This document shows, piece after piece, positions 1 through 10,292 of a DNA stretch of 64,000 nucleotides. This DNA is from Sophora flavescens (taxonomy: Eukaryota; Streptophyta; Magnoliopsida; Fabales; Fabaceae). The position numbers were made by a program, and so were the translations under genes. The DNA is taken from NCBI GenBank assembly GCA_030762895.1, contig CM061064.1, forward strand, positions 131,633,402 to 131,697,401, given 5' to 3'. The notes under the pieces were generated by a model. That model did no database searches, was not told where the DNA came from, and saw only the letters and a list, made by a program, of their open reading frames with translations. How positions within the stretch are numbered: the first letter of the stretch is position 1; each line of letters opens with the position of its first letter.

Positions 1-1
1 A

Positions 2-376
2 GCCACTGGGCGTTCTCTGATAGATGCGCAACAAGGGAAACTCACCCTCTGTGTGCAAGATGAGAATGTAGTCTGCAATGTCTTTGAAGCAATGAAGCAC
101 CCAGTTGAGAGGTCGGATGTGTATCGAGTGGATATGGTGGACTCAATTGTCAAGGAAAAGACCACTAGAGAAGCCCATGGTTCTTCACTTGCACAAGTGT
201 TGGTAAAATCCCATGATGATGATAGTGAGGAAGAAGACCCTTTAAGGGATGAGGACTATCTTGAGTGCTTAAAGAACATGGAAGCCTTACCGAGTCTCCC
301 AACGGAAGAATGTGCAAAGGAAAAGCTCAACAACGAAGGAATGGAAGAAGATGGCAAGGCACCGGAGTTGAAGTAA
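2..376 (+). pseudogene. gag-pol polyprotein, end of protease and linker (Athila-like)
   Basis: The frame is open from the window edge to a TAA at 374-376. It begins with a retropepsin C-terminal flank (ATGRSLIDAQQGKLTL), followed by an acidic linker (residues DDDSEEEDPLRDED) that in this lineage separates protease from RT. The frame downstream of the TAA is the same one and continues straight into RT, so this is a single nonsense mutation rather than a natural gene end. The catalytic DTG/DSG of the protease lies upstream of the window. Confidence 0.7.
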
Positions 377-2383
377 CTCCCAACCCACTTAAGGTATGCA
401 TTCTTGGGGGAGAAGGGACAACATCCGGTGATCATTAGCAATGCCTTGAAAAAGGTTGAAGAAGAAAAGCTGTTGAGAGTTCTTAGGGAACACAAATCCG
501 CCATTGGGTGGAAGATTTCGGACCTAAAAGGTATAAGCCCTTCCATATGCATGCATAAAATTTTGATGGAAGATGATTATAAGCCGGTGGTTCAGCCACA
601 AAGACGGCTAAATCCCATCATGAAAGAAGCTGTGCGTAAGGAAGTGATTAAACTTTTAGATGTCGGAATCATCTATCCAATCTCGGATAGCAAGTGGGTT
701 AGTCCAATTCATGTGGTCCCAAAGAAAGGTGGCACAATCATGGTGGTCAATGAAAGCAATGAATTGATCCCAACAAGGACCATCACGGGGTGGAGAGTAT
801 GCATCGATTATAGAAGGCTCAATGAAGCAACAAGAAATGATCACTTCCCTCTTCCTTTCATTGATCAGATGCTTGAAAGGTTAGCCGGATATGAGTACTA
901 TTGTTTCTTAGACGGGTACTCCAGCTATAATCAAATTGTGGTAGATCCTCAAGACCAAGAGAAGACGGCCTTCACTTGTCCCTATGGAGTCTTTGCCTAT
1001 ATGAGGATGCCCTTTGGATTGTGCAACACCCCTGCTACTTTCCAAAGGTGCATGCTCTCTATTTTCTCGGACATGGTGGAGAAATGCATTGAGGTGTTCA
1101 TGGATGACTTCTCGGTCTTTGGGACCTCATATGACAACTGCTTGGAGAACTTGACTTTGGTGCTTAAAAGGTGCCAAGAGACTAACCTTGTGCTCAATTG
1201 GGAGAAATGCCACTTCATGGTCAAGGAAGGTATAGTCTTGGGGCACAAAATCACCCAAAGTGGGATTGAGGTTGATAAAGCCAAGATTGAGTTGATTGAG
1301 AAACTTCCCCCACCAACCAATGTAAAGGGGGTGAGGAGTTTCTTGGGGCATGCCGGGTTCTACCGAAGATTCATCAAGGACTTCTCCAAAATCGCACGGC
1401 CACTTTGTGAACTTCTTGTGAAGGATGTATCCTTTGAATTTAATGCTTCTTGTTTAAATGCCTTCACTATTCTGAAAAATATGCTTGTCACCGCACCCAT
1501 AATCACTGCACCTAATTGGAATTTACCATTTGAAATCATGTGTGATGCTAGTGATTATGTGGTGGGGGCTGTTTTGGGACAAAGGGTGGAAAAATTAGCT
1601 CATGTCATTTACTATGCAAGTAAGGTTTTGAATGAGGCACAAGCTAATTATTGCACCACTGAAAAGGAACTACTTGCTTTGGTTTTTGCCTTAGATAAGT
1701 TTAGATCCTATATTGTGGGGTCTAAAATTGTTGTTTTCACCGATCATGCGGCCATAAAATACTTGATGACAAAACAAGACGCCAAACCTAGATTAATTCG
1801 GTGGATTCTTCTTTTGCAGGAATTTGACCTAGATATTAAGGACGGGAAGGGATCCGAGAATGGTGTGGCGGACCACTTATCTAGGTTGGTCAATCCCGAC
1901 ACCAAGGAGGAATTGTTAGACATCAAGGAAGAATTTCCTGATGAAAAACTGTTAGCACTCATTGGAAACTTCTCTCCTTGGTTCGCGGACATGGCCAACT
2001 TCAAATCTTCAAATGTGGTTCCGCTAGGTTGGACTAATCAACAAAGGAAGAAGTTCTTCTCAAATGCAAAGTATTATGTGTGGGAGGACCCCTATCTTTT
2101 CAAGCAATGCTCGGATGGGATCCTAAGGAGGTGCATTCCCCATGACCAAATCGGAAACATGTTGTGGCATTGTCATAGATCGGATTATGGTGGGCATTAT
2201 GGGGGAAAGAAGACCGCAGAAAAGATCCTCCAAAGCGGGTTCTATTGGCCGACGCTCTTCAAGGATGCCCACACCTTTGTTGAAAACTGTGATCGTTGCC
2301 AAAGAGTGGGCAATATCTCTAAGCAGCATGAACTCCCCTTGAATTGCATGCTTGAAGTAGAGCTCTTTGATGTATGGGGATAG
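377..2383 (+). pseudogene. Reverse transcriptase - RNase H - integrase zinc-binding region (Athila-like pol)
   Basis: A long open frame copies retrotransposon RNA into DNA. Counting residues from nucleotide 404: RT palm motifs include WRVCIDYRRLNEAT, the MPFGLCN turn, and the active site VFMDDFSVFG near residues 229-238 (F-M-D-D, the lineage's usual variant of YxDD). RNase H follows with CDAS (near 376), E (near 420) and TDHAAIKYL (near 446), ending at VADHLSRL. The integrase HHCC zinc-binding region is visible at the C-terminus (HCHRSDYGGH and CDRC). The frame terminates at 2381-2383 only because a run of G at 2375-2379 appears one base short; the integrase core continues in the next frame with a 10-base overlap. 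Codon use and reading frame are well preserved, so the element is fairly young. Confidence 0.85.
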
Positions 2384-3249
2384 ATTTCATGGGACCATTC
2401 CCACCATCTTTCTCCTACCAATACATTTTGGTGGCTGTGGACTACGTGTCAAAGTGGGTAGAGGCAATCCCAACAACTACGGATGATGCGCGGGTAGGCA
2501 TGGAATTCCTAAGGCGCAATATCTTCTCGAGGTTTGGGGTCCCTAGAGTGTTGATTAGTGATGGGGGATCCCACTTTTGCAACAATCAAATGCACAAGCT
2601 TCTTGAGAAGTATGGGGTCAAGCATAGAGTCTCTACTCCTTATCATCCCCAGACAAATGGGCAAGCGGAGGTATCCAACCGTGAGTTGAAGCGCATTCTT
2701 GAGAAAACCGTCAAATCCTCATGGAAGGATTGGTCAAAAATATTAGATGATGCTTTATGGGCTTATAGGACCGCCCTCAAGACTCCAATTGGAAGGTCTC
2801 CCTACAATTTGGTGATTGGAAAGGCATGCCACTTGCCGGTGGAGTTGGAGGAAAAGTCTTATTGGGCAATTCGAGAACTCAACTTTGACTTGACAAAGGC
2901 CAGTGAGAAGAGGCTTTTGTATTTAAATGAGTTGTCCGAGACCCGCATGCAAGCTTATGAAAATGCAAGAATCTACAAGGAGCGGACTAAGGCAAGGCAT
3001 GACAAGCACATCTTGCCTAGAAGGATTGAGCCCGGACAAATGGTACTCCTTTATAATTCAAGGTTGGGGCTCATTCCTGGAAAGCTGAAATTGAGGTGGT
3101 CGGGACCATTCAAGATCCTCCAAGTCTTCCCACACGGAGCAGTGGAATTAGAAGGGGCCTCTGGCAACTTCAAGGTAAATGGGAAAAGGCTAAAGCATTA
3201 TCATGGTGAATCAATCCCAAACGGCAAGCAAGTCCTTCTTCTAGATTAA
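2374..3249 (+). pseudogene. Integrase core and C-terminal domain (Athila-like), frameshifted from RT
   Basis: This frame carries the rve integrase core that inserts the cDNA into chromosomes. The catalytic triad is visible as GIDFMGP (first D, near residue 3), ISDGG (second D, near residue 63) and QAEVSN (E, near residue 99), a D-x35-E spacing. The HRVSTPYHPQTNGQ block typical of Ty3 integrases precedes the E. After it come the WAYRTA..TPIG..PY..V block and a C-terminal GPF.I..V...GAVEL region. The apparent ATG start is an accident of the frameshift at about 2376-2380; the domain belongs to the upstream polyprotein. It ends at TAA 3247-3249. Confidence 0.85.
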
Positions 3250-3480
3250 CCCTTAGGGGTGACTTGAGTCAGGCTCGGGACGTTAAACAAGCGCTTATTG
3301 GGAGGCAACCCTAGCTTCTTAACCCTTCTCTTTAGTGATTTTCACGTTCGCAGTAGTTTTGTTTTTGATTTCACTCTTGAATAATTTGAGAAGATCAAGA
3401 TTTTTCTTTTACTAATAAAATTGCCAAGTGATTTCAGGAAGGGAGAGCAAGAAGACAAGGAAAAAGCAGAGGCAGCAGCC

Positions 3481-3703
3481 ATCACGCCCAGCCCGTGACA
3501 CTGGTCACGGCCGTGATGAGCTAAAAATGAAGACCAGAAAGGATCACGGCCCAGTCGTGATACCCATCACGGGCGTGATGGAAAGACCCTGAAGAGCAGA
3601 AAGCATCACAGCCTAGCCGTGATGGAGGTCACGGCCGTGACAGGCCAGCCCTGAGGACCAGAATTGATCACGGCCTAGCCGTGATGAGGCTCCCGGCCGT
3701 GAT
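3481..3703 (+). repeat. Internal array of TCACGGCC/GGCCGTGA inverted repeats, about 62-bp period
   Basis: Four units start near 3481, 3543, 3605 and 3667. Each has two imperfect palindromes built from (A/G)TCACGG and CCGTGA(T/C) arms. The same word and the same period recur in this element's own LTR at 5341-5672. The copy here is transcribed 3' non-coding sequence. No protein-coding meaning is apparent. Confidence 0.8.
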
Positions 3704-3797
3704 GTACTTCCCAACAAGTTTCTGACTGGAATGAGAGTCACACCCGCTACCGCCTTGGTAAGTCGTTCCAATTTTTCTCCTCTCTCCGACTTGATTG

Positions 3798-3819
3798 TTT
3801 ACATTGGGGACAATGTAAA
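3798..3819 (+). repeat. Perfect 9-bp-stem hairpin before a polypurine-like tract
   Basis: Arms TTTACATTG and CAATGTAAA flank a GGGA loop. They are followed by a TTTTTAAGCTTGGG tract that looks like the true polypurine tract at 5096-5114. A very similar module (stem, purine loop, then TTTAAGCTTGGGG) sits just before the 3' LTR. Confidence 0.6.
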
Positions 3820-5076
3820 TTTTTAAGCTTGGGTAAGGGGTATTTTGCATTTGCATTGTTCATGTTGCATTCATATAGTTGTGCATGATAGTTTTGCATG
3901 ATCACACGAATCGATTGCCCTTTGCTTAGATATGATGTATCCAATTGTGATAACTGAGTTCCAAATAAATAGAGATAGTGGATTGTTGAACCCTATTTTT
4001 TTATTCTTGTGATAAAGCAAATAATGAAAATGCTTGAGATAATCTTTGATAGTCGATAACTAGCATGTGGTCCCGTAGATTCGTGTTTCTCACTGATTTC
4101 TGAACTACAAAATGTGAGATTTTGAGCCAAAGGGGTACGCACTATATCTACCCCATTCTTTGTGTTAGAGTGTTATTCCTCTCGGATTGTATTTCTCTAG
4201 AACTTGACTTGAAACCGTTTCAAAGCTTAAAAATTTTTGAAAACATTTTTGAAAATGATTGAGGCACTAGGTATTTTTTCCGGCCTTCCGAGCTTTGATT
4301 GACTAAATGCTACCCCTTAGTTGCCCAATTTTGAGCCTAAAAGAATGAAATACTTTTCTTGGTACCTTGAAATATATTGTTGAATGATGCTTGATAGGAC
4401 CTTCTAAGGTATTACAAAAAGGGTAAAAAGGTAGTTGAATAAGTATGGGATGAATCAGAAAATATTTCTCCTGAATTGAAAATCTCCCCTTCTCAAATAA
4501 AAAGAAAAAGAAAAAGAAAAAAAAATGGAGAAGGGGATGACAAAAGAAAAGTGAGAAATAAAAACAAAAAGAAAGAAAGAAAGGTGGAAAAGTGAATCAA
4601 AACCCAAAAGGGTATTTTAGAAGGTCATGTTTGCAATGCTTGATATGCTGTGAAGCCTTTTGAAAATTCATTTTCTTGATTTTCCCACCTAACGATTAAT
4701 CCCATGGCCCCATTACAACCAAAGCAAAAGACCTCTTGATTCTTAATTGCTTTCATTAATAAAGTAGAGATTTGGTTGATAGTCAAGCCTATAGTAGAGT
4801 TCATTCCTTGAGGAAATCGAGCGAAATGTCATGTATCCCTAAACACTTGAGTGAGGCTAGAAAGAGTGCCAAGCAAATGAACAAGCTTGGGGTGATTTTC
4901 AGGTGAGAAAGAGTGCCCAAATCAGTGAAAATATGAGTCTAAGAAACCTAAGCGTCTAATTGGACTTGAATTGATTGTCTATTGCTAAATTATTTGAATT
5001 GCCTATTACTTGGATCAGTTACTACTCGGGTTCTAAATCACACTATTCATACTTTTTGATCTTCTGGCCTTAGTGT

Positions 5077-5114
5077 TTGCTTGAGGACAAGCAAGTTTTA
5101 AGCTTGGGGTGATT
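5077..5114 (+). promoter_or_regulatory. Hairpin plus polypurine tract upstream of the 3' LTR
   Basis: TTGCTTG and CAAGCAA (5077-5083, 5088-5094) form a 7-bp stem with an AGGA loop. The tract AAGCTTGGGGTGATT then abuts the LTR, which starts TGATAGTG. By position this is the plus-strand primer for reverse transcription. The same arrangement, with a TCCC/GGGA loop, is seen in the minus-strand element at 12230-12268. Confidence 0.65.
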
Positions 5115-5340
5115 TGATAGTGTGATTCTACATCATATTTCATGTGCACTTTCGCATGCATTTTTCATATAGTTTAGGCATAATTAGTTGATTTTTGTTA
5201 GTTTTTCCCTTGGAACGGGTGAAGCGGTTTCTTGGTGTTGTTTTGCGGGAATTTAAGGAAAAATGCTCAGAAATTAGCCTTGATGGAGCTTTGATGGAAT
5301 AAAGCTTGAAAAGTGAAGAATATGAGCCAGACAGAGCCCA

Positions 5341-5672
5341 TCACGGCCTGGCCGTGATGGTTATCACGGCCATGATCAAGCAGAGCAGAAGGCAAAAGTC
5401 AGAAGCTGCCACGGCCAAGCCGTGATGACCATCACGGTCGTGACAGACTATGTGCTAAAAGTCAGAAGCTGTCACGGCCTAGCCGTGATACCCCTCACGA
5501 CCGTGACAGAACAGTTGGTGGAGACAGAAGCTATCACGGCCAAGCCGTGATTCAAATCACGGCCGTGACAGGTCAGGCAAAACTGATCACTGCCTAGCCG
5601 TGATGAGGCTCACGACCGTGATGCTCCAGATTTGAAAGTGCGCCCATTCCAGAATGAGTCACGGCCGTGACG
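5341..5672 (+). repeat. U3 array of TCACGGCC-GGCCGTGA palindromes upstream of TATA
   Basis: About six units at a period of roughly 62 bp (starts near 5341, 5409, 5471, 5533, 5586 and 5657) each hold one or two near-perfect palindromes such as TCACGGCCTGGCCGTGA. The array ends 12 bp before a TATA box. By position it is a candidate enhancer, analogous in layout to repeated U3 boxes of other plant LTR elements; function is inferred only. Confidence 0.8.
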
Positions 5673-5683
5673 CGTGGCCTCCC

Positions 5684-5691
5684 TATAAATA
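5684..5691 (+). promoter_or_regulatory. TATA box (TATAAATA) of the LTR
   Basis: A TATAAATA box sits immediately after the palindrome array and about 570 bp into the LTR, so RNA would start near 5715-5725. Position and sequence fit a pol II LTR promoter. Confidence 0.65.
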
Positions 5692-6519
5692 AAGCAGTGC
5701 AGACAGAACCAGACACGTTTTTTATCAGAACTGTTTTTAGATCGATTTTGAATCCTTATTTTGGAGCTGCGTCTCCCTACTCTCTTTTCTTGTTTACAAT
5801 TATGGTGAATTCCGATTGTTTGTTTGTCGTTACGAACATGAGGAACTAATCCCCTTGTCTAAGGGATCAATGAAGCCACCCATGGCGGTGTAGTGATTCA
5901 ATGTGATTATGTCTCTCTCCTTTAACTCAATTCTTGTTTTCCAATTCTGATTTTATTGCGTTGTTCATATGCATGCGTGATCGACTAGTTAACGTTGATG
6001 AGGCTTAGTAGGCAATTCGCGTTTAGAACTTGAATTGGGATCATTGATCGAATATTGCACTAGAGTGAATAGGAGATCGGTGCAACCTTATAGGGAACAA
6101 GATTTAATCGAGTTTGATTATTGAGTTATGAGACCTGGCAAGTAATTAACTCAATCGCTGAATACGTCCTATTGAGCACGACAGTGAATTTAGGAGAATT
6201 TGGGGGTCCCGGTTGACATTAAAATTGAACTTAGGGAGAGGATCATCATCACTTGGGTACTATGCATGATTGGGTAGGTGGATTTGTGACCTTAGGCGTT
6301 TTAATCCAGATTTTCACTCTTAATTGATTGTTAATTCGTGTTGATTTGAACTTGTGATCCTATTTTCTCTCTTCTCAACCACTTTCTGTTACTTGACCAA
6401 CATATCAAATTTCTGCCAATTGGTAGAATTGGTAGCCCAATCCCTGTGTCCGACCTCGGTAATTACTTATCGTGTTTTATTACGTACGACGACCCGGTAC
6501 ACTTACTGGTGACTCAACA

Positions 6520-7170
6520 TGTGCCCCGATGCAAATGAAGGATGGTGACAAGAGTGGTAGTGGACACAATAACGTAAAGACATGGTGACATGATTAGAGA
6601 GGTTACGTGTTAGATTGCCTGAGAATAAGGGTAGAGGATGATATCTATTGACCTGAGGATGATTCGTTAGTTATGTGTGTTGATTGTCTATGACAATTAC
6701 TCTATAATTTACTATGACTCTTTTCCGCTTTTTGATGATAGAACTGTTTCTTATCCCCTATGTTTTTGTATTTTTATGGGTTACTTTGGTCTACGTTAGA
6801 AGACCCGATGGAGGGTTACGTTGCTGAGGAGCTGGACAGAACTCTGTATGAAATGGAGATTGCTGAGGAGTTGGATGGAACTCCTTACGAACCAAACGCT
6901 GGGGGTCGAGCTGTGATCCATGGCGATTAGAGTCTAGACATTATGGCCAGTGTGTCTAAGGAGTATTTTTATATTTTCGCTAAATACATCTGTTATTAAT
7001 TTTATGCCTGTAAAGGATCCTACTGAGAGGATACCCTCAATAGTGTTTTGTAATATGCATAATATACTTATATTGTGATATGCCATTCTATATGAAGTTG
7101 TATACATTATAAGTAAAGTTTTAATTTTTACGTATTTTCACATTAAGCGTGCGATTAAGTAATTAAAAAA
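6520..7170. other. Unassigned repeat-derived DNA
   Basis: No ORF or recognisable domain is present. A short imperfect direct repeat (GTTGCTGAGGAGCTGGA and ATTGCTGAGGAGTTGGA, about 6818-6885) is the only internal structure I see. The composition is like the neighbouring LTR fragments, so it is probably a decayed LTR, but I cannot name the family. Confidence 0.3.
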
Positions 7171-7179
7171 TGAGGTTTT

Positions 7180-7453
7180 AATCTAATGACACAAAGAGGC
7201 ACAGCAGGCTGTCTCAGGCCACGTGGGTAGTTGTGTGGCCAAACTAGGATACATCGTTGTGTCATCTTCTTCCCTTATCTCTTTACTTTTTCGCAATGCT
7301 TTTATATTTCTTAAGCTTTATTTAGTAACGTTTTATTATTAATATATCACTTCGAGAAAACCATTTTTAAGTGTTGTTTAATTTAGTAAAAGTTTTCAAA
7401 ATCAATTCACACACAATTCACCCCCCTCTTGTGTTTGAGGTCACTTGTCAACA
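7180..7453 (+). repeat. 3' end of a copia-type LTR
   Basis: The terminal part, a CAATTCACCCCCCTCTTGTG block followed by ...TTGTCAACA, matches in style the end of the Sirevirus-like LTR at 50690-50732 (CAATTCAACCCCCCTTCTCG). Gypsy LTR sequence starts at exactly 7454. The 5' part of this LTR was not found, so the left boundary is approximate. Confidence 0.45.
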
Positions 7454-7784
7454 CCTTTTTATTATGAGAGGACGATGAGCAGCCTGTTGAGGAATGACTC
7501 TGAGGAGCCGCTACTCGTATTTTAGGATTTCCCAGTTTTTAGTTTGTTTATCCGAGGTGTTTTCGGACTTTGGTTATACCAGCTCTGTAATGTGACATCG
7601 GGGTTGGGTTTGGTTTTATTGTTATGTTTTCTTTTAAAACTTGTTTTATTTTTCCGTGTTGAGAATTTTGTTACAATGTGGTATCTTCTGCCCATTTGTT
7701 ATTATTATGATGAAATAATATGCATGTTTTTATTTTATCTCTCTTTTATGCTTCATAAATACATGCGGGGTAGATGGTGTCACA
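7454..7784 (+). repeat. 5' LTR tail of a chromovirus-type Ty3 remnant
   Basis: The sequence is near-identical in layout to 9965-10292 (AGGACG.TGAGCA.CCTGTTGAGGA ... TCTTCTGCCCATT ... GATGCGGGG ... GTCACA). It is also homologous, in reverse, to the LTRs of the minus-strand element at 23987-37998. It ends in GTCACA five bases before a tRNA-iMet primer site. Confidence 0.65.
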
Positions 7785-7789
7785 TTTAG

Positions 7790-7801
7790 TGGTATCAGAG
7801 C
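7790..7801 (+). promoter_or_regulatory. Primer-binding site, initiator tRNA-Met type
   Basis: TGGTATCAGAGC is complementary to the 3' end of plant initiator tRNA-Met (known for many chromovirus and copia elements). It lies just after the LTR end at 7784. The same site in reverse marks the element at 23987-37998 (31401-31412). Confidence 0.8.
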
Positions 7802-8112
7802 AGGTTTGTCCTATCAGACCGTGGTATGAGTCTGTTATGTATCTTTTGTGTGCTCTTCTTTGAATTGTATATATTTATCATAGACAATAATATATGGTAC
7901 TGATCAGCCGCTGGCTCATCTAGTTTTATAGCTAGTATGATCGTGGTTTTGTGCTAATTTTATATCATTTTCGCCCAAATTAGACTTGATTGTCTTTAAG
8001 CAGCATTTTGAGTCTGTAAAGTATTTTTAGGTTAATTTAGTTGATTTAGAGTTAAATAAAGCACTTATGCTATTTTCTGTTTTCAGGTTAATAAAAAGAA
8101 ATAAATCTGGAG

Positions 8113-8345
8113 CTTTCGCCCCGCGAGAAGAGCATTCGCCTCGCGAACCTGAAGCGTGACTGTTCCAGAATTTGCAAAGCTCTCTGTCTCACCCCGCGAA
8201 TCCATTACTCGCCTCGTGAGAGTGAAGACCAGAAGCCATGACCTTTCCATTCCTCGCCACGCGAGCCGTACTTCGCCTCGCGAGAAGACCAAGCGATGCA
8301 GAAATTCGCGTCGTGAGACAGTGTTCGCCTCGCAAGTCCGCGGAA
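8113..8345 (+). repeat. U3 array of TTCGCCTCGCGAG words
   Basis: About eight copies of (T/C)TCGC(C/G)(T/C)CGCGAG-like words occur in pairs within 230 bp. They end just before a TATATAAG box at 8357-8364. The word matches the one in the minus-strand LTRs at 11690-11963 and 15912-16185. Confidence 0.75.
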
Positions 8346-8356
8346 TCCAGAAGTTG

Positions 8357-8364
8357 TATATAAG
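8357..8364 (+). promoter_or_regulatory. TATA box (TATATAAG) of the LTR
   Basis: TATATAAG follows the CGCGAG array by about 12 bp, in the same layout as 5684-5691. It is a likely pol II LTR promoter. Confidence 0.55.
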
Positions 8365-8572
8365 CCTGTTTTAGGCAGAACTGAAGGCAGTTAGTCAGAG
8401 TAGGAGTCAGTAGTAGTAGTTTTCAGTAGTTTAATTTCTTTTGTGTTTATTTCTGTAATGGAGAGCTAGTCTCCTAGATTAGTCTACTGTAATTGATTTC
8501 CATCACACTTAAGGTTATGTAATTCCTGTTTTGTTTGCTTTTCTCTTTTCAATACCATGCTATATATTTCTG

Positions 8573-8722
8573 TTTGCTTAATTCAGGAGTGTATAGTGTT
8601 GTATTGATTTATTTCGGTGATGTTATGTTCCTATATCAAATCGCGTTTGCTTAATTCGTGTGTGTTCATTCATGTTCGCTTAGTTCATGAGGGCTTAACC
8701 CCGTTTGCTTAATTCGGGAATA
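8573..8722 (+). repeat. Short direct repeats GTTTGCTTAATTC
   Basis: Four variants of G(T)TTGCTTAATTC/GTTCGCTTAGTTC occur within 150 bp of the LTR's R/U5 region, each followed by a G-rich word. They may be a small amplified motif; no function is apparent. Confidence 0.45.
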
Positions 8723-9162
8723 GGAACATATATCTGTAGTAGTGGTTTCGCTTGTAAATTGTTGCTACAACCGGGACGGGATTAGAATCTGCTTAGGGCT
8801 TGGAACTTGCATGAACCGATGATAGTTGGGAAATCGAGAACAGTAGATTAATCGTCTTTAGCATATTTGTTAATCTCTTAACTGCTCTGTTTTTATTGCT
8901 TTGTTTTCTTTATTTTATTTCAATCCAAAACCCCCCAAAACTGATTTTCTGTTAATAATAGCAACCTAAGAGTCCTTGTGAGACGATACTCGAGTTGTCG
9001 CTTCCCTATCTACATATTTTTGTAAACGCTCGTTCTTTTTGGCGCGTGGTGACAGCGCGACCAGTACTAAGTACCTATAGCTTCGTTTTGGCTTGACTTA
9101 CTACGTTTAGTGGTTTGTCTTGGATGATCCAAGAAGCATGTGAGTGCTTCTTGTGTACAGAA

Positions 9163-9425
9163 AGGTTGTTGTGTTATCAATTGATAATAAGTACTTTGTA
9201 GTTGATCTTATGTGCTTACCTCTGAAATGACTTGATGTTATTATTGGTATGGACTAGTTATCTTCTAACCATGTCCTCTTAAACTGCTTCGATAAAACCA
9301 TCGTTTTTTGTTTTTGGAACTCCTGTGGAGTCTAAGGATGCAATATTTCTCTCTGCTAGCCAAGTTAAGGCTTCTATGAAAGAAGAGACCCAGGTCTACA
9401 TGATGTTGTCTTCCCTAGAAGTATA
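9163..9425 (+). pseudogene. Chromovirus protease remnant
   Basis: Translated from about 9192, the DNA reads VVDLMCLPLK(stop)LDVIIGMD(stop)LSSNHVLLNCFDK and ends with SMKEETQVYMMLSSLE. This is the same block as the protease tail of the intact-looking minus-strand chromovirus at 29780-29990, including the retropepsin ILGMDWL motif, where W has become TAG. It is heavily mutated and shifts frame after FDK. The order LTR-primer site-protease-LTR shows that these pieces are one plus-strand element with most of pol deleted. Confidence 0.7.
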
Positions 9426-9479
9426 GAGCAAGCCTAATGTTGGGAATGTGCCAATAGTGGCCAAAGCGAAGATGGTGAT

Positions 9480-10292
9480 TGTTTGATTGTGTGTTGTTGT
9501 TGCTCATGAATTCACGCATCGGAGATGTTAGTGGGTGATGTGCAACATAAGGGAGGTTATCCGAGAGTAAGGCGATCTGGCCATCTGTTGCGATTCATCC
9601 GAGAGTTAGGTGAATTTGCCCCCCGTGGTGGTGCATCCGAGAGTAAGGTGCATCGGCTATCCAGAACACCCATGGTTTTGTGAACTGTCGACGTTGGTGC
9701 TTAATGGCCAATGTGGATATGTAACTCCGAAGTTGACTTCCTAAGATAGTTTGGATCCACATGCATAATAGAGTAGTGGAGTATTGCTGCACCGCTTAGC
9801 ATACATTGATTGACTTGTTATGAGTGATGTAAATATGTTATGTATGATGATTTGTGATAACATACTATGTTTATATGATGTATGCTCATCTTGATTAATA
9901 CGTCCTTACCATTATGTTTTATATATGTTTCTTACTCTCCGTCTTTTGTTGTTTGCTTTGCATGTACCTTTTTGTTATGCAAAGGACGGTGAGCAACCTG
10001 TTGAGGAGTGACTGAGTAGATGCTACTCGTAGTTTATGATTTCCCAGTTTTTAGTTTCTTATCCAAGGCGTTTTCAGACTTTGGTTATACCAGCTTTGTA
10101 ATGTGACAACGGGGTTGGGTTTTGTTTTTGTTGTGTTTTATTTAAAACTCATTTTATTTTTCCGTGTTGAGAAGTTTTTTACAATATGGTATCTTCTGCC
10201 CATTGGTTATTATTATTATGAAATAATACGCTTGTTTTTATTTTATCTCTCTTTTATGCTTTATAAATAGATGCGGGGTAGAGGATGTCACA
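9480..10292 (+). repeat. 3' LTR fragment of the plus-strand chromovirus remnant
   Basis: Homologous in reverse to 24170-24780: the CATCCGAGAGTAAGG.. block, the ...CCACATGCATAATAGAGTAG.. block, the GACGGTGAGCAACCTGTTGAGGAGTG block and the ending ATGTCACA. The LTR's 5' part is missing. Copia integrase sequence begins directly at 10293. Confidence 0.65.

Larger units (their letters stand above)
3250..5114 (+). other. Non-coding 3' region of the Athila-like element
   Basis: This stretch of about 1.9 kb between integrase and the 3' LTR has no convincing ORF. It contains a block after integrase (3264-3312, AGTCAGGCTCGGGACG...) that recurs, on the minus strand, inside the gag-like ORF of the element at 10693-16451, so the two elements are related. 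It also contains a palindrome array (3481-3703), a perfect hairpin (3798-3819), an A/G-rich tract (about 4495-4590) and the polypurine tract at its end. An env-like ORF, expected here in some Athila/Calypso elements, is not seen. Confidence 0.6.
1..6519 (+). mobile_element. Athila/Calypso-type Ty3-gypsy element, 3' portion with 3' LTR
   Basis: The window opens inside a plus-strand Ty3 element. In order it shows the tail of the protease region, reverse transcriptase, RNase H, integrase, a long non-coding 3' region, a polypurine tract and a 3' LTR (5115-6519). The RT/integrase wording (FMDDF active site, GIDFMGP integrase start) resembles the Athila/Calypso lineage as I know it. The 5' LTR, gag and most of the protease lie outside the window, so no target duplication can be tested. 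The polyprotein is broken by one in-frame TAA at 374-376 and one frameshift near 2376-2380 but is otherwise open. No envelope-like ORF is visible after integrase, although some members of this lineage have one. Confidence 0.85.
5115..6519 (+). repeat. 3' LTR of the Athila-like element (about 1405 bp)
   Basis: It starts TGATAG directly after the polypurine tract and ends ...GACTCAACA. The end is set by comparison with the minus-strand LTRs at 10693 and 14915, whose terminal block (TGTTGTGACTCC...GTACCGGGTCGTCG) is clearly homologous in reverse. U3 holds the palindrome array and a TATA box. R/U5 begins near the small spurious ORF at 5667-5849. The 5' LTR is outside the window, so the age cannot be estimated. 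Confidence 0.75.
7901..9037 (+). repeat. Athila-related LTR with CGCGAG array (right boundary uncertain)
   Basis: It starts TGATCAGCCGCTGGC, closely matching in reverse the outer LTR end TGATAAGCCTCTGGC of the 10693-16451 element. It carries a CGCGAG/TTCGCCTCGCGA array (8113-8345) and a TATA box. A TTTTTGGCGC motif at 9036-9045 resembles the start of a tRNA-Asp primer site, so the LTR probably ends just before it, but neither TG..CA ends nor a target duplication could be fixed. It interrupts the leader of the chromovirus remnant that surrounds it. Confidence 0.55.

Noticed and set aside
8083..8374. Overlapping R/S-rich frames of about 70 codons on both strands
   Set aside because: They arise from the CGCGAG palindrome array, which is GC-rich and open on both strands.
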